From Sulfidibacterium sp964456625 (GTDB taxonomy: Bacteria > Bacteroidota > Bacteroidia > Bacteroidales > F082), in assembly GCA_964456625.1 (NCBI GenBank), contig CAYWBO010000017.1:1-43492 (forward strand): DNA of 43,492 nt. The letters are read 5' to 3'. How positions within the stretch are numbered: the stretch's first letter is position 1; each line of letters begins with the position of its first letter. Below are positions 41,627-43,492 of this stretch, piece after piece. Under the pieces are notes generated by a model, which was not told the DNA's origin, searched no databases, and saw only the letters and a list, made by a program, of their open reading frames with translations. Made by a program: the position numbers and the translations under genes.

Positions 41627-41776
41627 ATGAATGCAAAAAACTCTGGATTGGACTGGCGGTCATTCTGGTGGCCGTTTTTGTCATCGCCACCGGCCTGGCC
41701 ATGGCCACCGGTTACTGGAAAAGCAACGTGAAGCCGAAGGTCTATAAAGAGTTAATTTACAATTCTGGCAATCCTA
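41627..41776 (+). pseudogene. Membrane protein N-terminus, 1-nt frameshift in an A tract, cut by the assembly gap
   Basis: ATG 41627 follows the cupin closely and would give MNAK, but the frame then leaves the hydrophobic segment. The neighbouring frame encodes KKLWIGLAVILVAVFVIATGLAMATGYW, a membrane helix, followed by KSNVKPKVYKELIYNSGNP up to the gap at 41777. The run at 41635-41640 has six A; seven would join ATG 41627 to that frame. The alternative is a GTG start at 41668, which would cut off half the helix. Whether the deletion is real or an assembly or read error cannot be told here. The family is not recognised from so short a piece. Confidence 0.6.
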
Positions 41777-41876
41777 NNNNNNNNNNNNNNNNNNNNNNNN
41801 NNNNNNNNNNNNNNNNNNNNNNNNNNNNNNNNNNNNNNNNNNNNNNNNNNNNNNNNNNNNNNNNNNNNNNNNNNNN
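41777..41876. other. Assembly gap of 100 N without shared flanks
   Basis: Unlike the other two gaps, the flanking 55 bp do not match each other. The join between the TetR operon and citF is therefore only by scaffolding, and the true gap length is unknown. It hides the ends of both convergent genes. Confidence 0.9.
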
Positions 41877-43387
41877 ATCACGGCGACGATCTCGTCGCTC
41901 AGCTTCGGTTTCTCAGGAACGCCGCAAATGGCTTCTGCCTCTGCTTTCAGTTCCTCTATGGTCTTGATGGGCAAACCGGAATTTTTGGCTTTGGCGATCA
42001 GGTCCTTCCGCAGCGGGTTGATGGCAATACCTCTTTCGGTAACGATCACATCGATCATCTCACCCGGTGCGCACAAGGTGGTCACCTCATCGCGGATGAT
42101 GGGAATGCGGTCGCGGAACAGCGGGATCGGCAAAATGGTGGTTTTTCCGAAAAGGGTGTTCTGCCAGCCGCCGATGCCGTGGAGCAGATAACCGTCCGAA
42201 TGGGTCACCACGTTGGCATTGAAATTCACATCCACTTCCGTGGCTCCCAGCACCACCACATCCACCATCGAAGCAAAGTTGCCCTTGCCGTGATAGTTGT
42301 AGGAAGTGAAAGGAGATGTCCACACATGGTTCGGATTTTCGCGCATGGAAGTCACCCCGTCCAGGTCGAAAGTCTGACCGTCGAGGATGTATTCCACCAG
42401 ACCTTCTTTCAGCATTTCCACGGGATATTTGTTACTTCCGGCCCTGATAAACCGGGCTTTCCAGTTGTTTTTCCGCAGGATGTCCCCGAAATAATTTCCA
42501 ATGGACAACGCCGTGCCGCCGGCACCGGCCTGATAAGAAAATCCGTCATGGATCAGCCCCGTACGTTCACAAAACTGTGCCGTCATTTCGGCGATCAGCA
42601 GCCGGTCGGGGCTTTTGGTGATCTGGGTAGTTCCGGAGACGATCTTTTCTGCAATGCCTACCTGGTCCACTTTCACCACATAATCCACATAATTTCCCTG
42701 GATCTGCCACGGAATGGCCGGGAAAGGAACCAGATTATCGGTAACAACGATCACCTTATCGGCATATTGTGAATCCGCCAGGGCGAAACCCAGCAGCCCG
42801 CAGGCGGCGTCGCCGTTCACACCGTTGGCATTGCCGAACGGATCGGCGGTAGGGGCGGCGATGACTGCAATGTCGATCTGTACTTCCCCGTCCTGTACGG
42901 CCTGGTACCGTCCGCCGTGGGAGCGGAGGATGCCGATGCCCTGCATCTTGCCTTCGGAGCAGAATTTCCCCAGCGCGCCGTTCATGCTGCCTTCGATGCG
43001 CTGGATGGTACCGTCTTCGAGATAGGGGATCAGATGGGCATGGCACGGAAAACTGGCAGACGGGAACCATCTTAGATTTTTAATACCCAGTTCGTGGGCA
43101 ATGTCAAACACCTGATTGGCGATCAGGTCGCCGTCGCGGAAATGGTGATGCGTCGAGATCGTCATGCTGTCCTTCAGCCCGGCTTGGATCAGCGCGGTTT
43201 TCAGATCCGCCACGACCTTGTTGCCGTCTTCGGGATAATCCATGCAGGTGGCGATTCGGGGGCCGAATTTCCGGCCCTGAGGCCTGTATTTCCCTACGCC
43301 CATGAACGGGACGTGCGCTTCTCCGTTGATCTGCGTCGGCACCATACGACCCGCCGCGTTTTTTACCAGGTTGTCGTATTTTTTCAT
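41877..43387 (-). CDS. citF: Citrate lyase alpha subunit CitF (3' end lost in the gap)
   Basis: CitF is the citrate:acetyl-ACP transferase of citrate lyase, which splits citrate into acetate and oxaloacetate in anaerobic citrate use. The 504 visible residues match the family throughout: TISTHHHFRDGDLIANQV, SHGGRYQAVQDGEVQIDIAVI, DPFGNANGVNGDAACG, YQAGAGGTALSI, FNANVVTHSDG and ERGIAINPLRKDL, ending in SDEIVAV at the gap. By comparison with the E. coli protein only about 20 residues are missing. The start is ATG 43387, which overlaps the citE stop (ATGA); an in-frame TTG at 43411 lies inside citE. citE lies upstream, as in other citrate lyase operons. Confidence 0.96.
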
Positions 43388-43491
43388 TGTTCCGTTTCTT
43401 TTGATTCCCAATCCTTGTCCAGCTTTCCCGTTTTAATGGCCAGGTCGATGGTCTTTAAGGCCCTTTTTACAATGGGCGCGTCAATCATCTT
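43384..43491 (-). CDS. citE: Citrate lyase beta subunit CitE, C-terminal end (5' part outside window)
   Basis: The last 35 codons of citE are readable at the window end: KMIDAPIVKRALKTIDLAIK, then TGKLDKDWESKETEQ and stop. The start matches the CitE C-terminus pattern (GKMIDGP...A...). CitE is the citryl-ACP lyase subunit that yields oxaloacetate and acetyl-ACP. Its TGA overlaps the ATG of citF by 4 nt, so the two are coupled. Confidence 0.85.
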   Translation of the reverse strand, partial: KMIDAPIVKRALKTIDLAIKTGKLDKDWESKETEQ

Positions 43492-43492
43492 C

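Noticed and set aside
1..43492. CRISPR array, tRNA or rRNA genes, insertion sequences, prophage
   Set aside because: I found no direct-repeat/spacer pattern, tRNA-like cloverleaf, transposase or phage gene. The only arrays are the 21-bp minisatellites, which have no spacers.

Overview
The window is a scaffold piece from a bacterium of the Bacteroidota, most likely Bacteroidia. The gene content fits: ffh-folD, the bamD-rpoZ-coaBC-DUF4835 block, the Bacteroidota-type RNA polymerase omega subunit, a secreted peptidase with a type IX secretion (T9SS) C-terminal signal, an OmpA/TPR/PD40 envelope protein, a DUF6051 protein, and many copies of the Bacteroidota -7 promoter box TAnnTTTG. Citrate lyase suggests anaerobic or facultative metabolism. 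The scaffold has three fixed 100-N gaps. Two are flanked by the same 55 bp on both sides, so they are artificial splits of intact genes (folD and a response regulator). The third (41777-41876) has no shared flank and is a real unknown.

Layout. 1-8414: ffh 3' end, folD, queE, an OmpA/PorE-like envelope protein, a PhnP-like metallo-hydrolase on the minus strand, a small hypothetical gene overlapping dapA, and an M14 peptidase with a T9SS signal. 8495-9739: an alpha-oxoamine synthase of the serine palmitoyltransferase / cysteate acyltransferase type. 9909-13578: a minus-strand operon, NRAMP-like transporter-pxpA-pxpB-pxpC, for 5-oxoproline use. 13643-23845: a minus-strand island made only of signalling proteins (MEDS-like fragment, kinase-less multi-PAS protein, SBP-GAF-GAF histidine kinase, Rcp1-like receiver, giant hybrid kinase). 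24163-27436: bamD, rpoZ, coaBC, DUF4835. 27579-30080: sucC and a convergent DUF6051 hydrolase-like gene with a terminator between them. 30310-34191: aroB, aroA, a lone LutA-like protein, an atypical SDR. 34308-38623: a secreted glutathione peroxidase and a large BNR-repeat protein, separated by about 650 bp of repeats and hairpins. 38871-41776: an ABC-F ATPase, then a TetR-cupin-membrane protein operon cut by the third gap. 41877-43492: citF and the end of citE on the minus strand.

How it fits together. Housekeeping genes dominate: protein targeting, one-carbon metabolism, queuosine, lysine, shikimate, CoA, TCA cycle and outer-membrane assembly. The accessory interest lies in four places. First, the 5-oxoprolinase operon carries a transporter that has lost the NRAMP metal-binding residues and sits directly downstream of the sensory island, which includes an amino-acid-type periplasmic sensor. 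Second, at bamD and aroB the promoter box ends exactly 4 nt before the start codon, which implies leaderless transcripts; the OmpA-like gene has the same geometry, but the start position reads AAG instead of ATG. Third, there is a head-to-head inverted pair of 21-bp repeat arrays at 35050-35347. Fourth, a TetR gene has a perfect palindrome at its predicted transcription start. All functions are inferred from reading the sequence; no database search was run.
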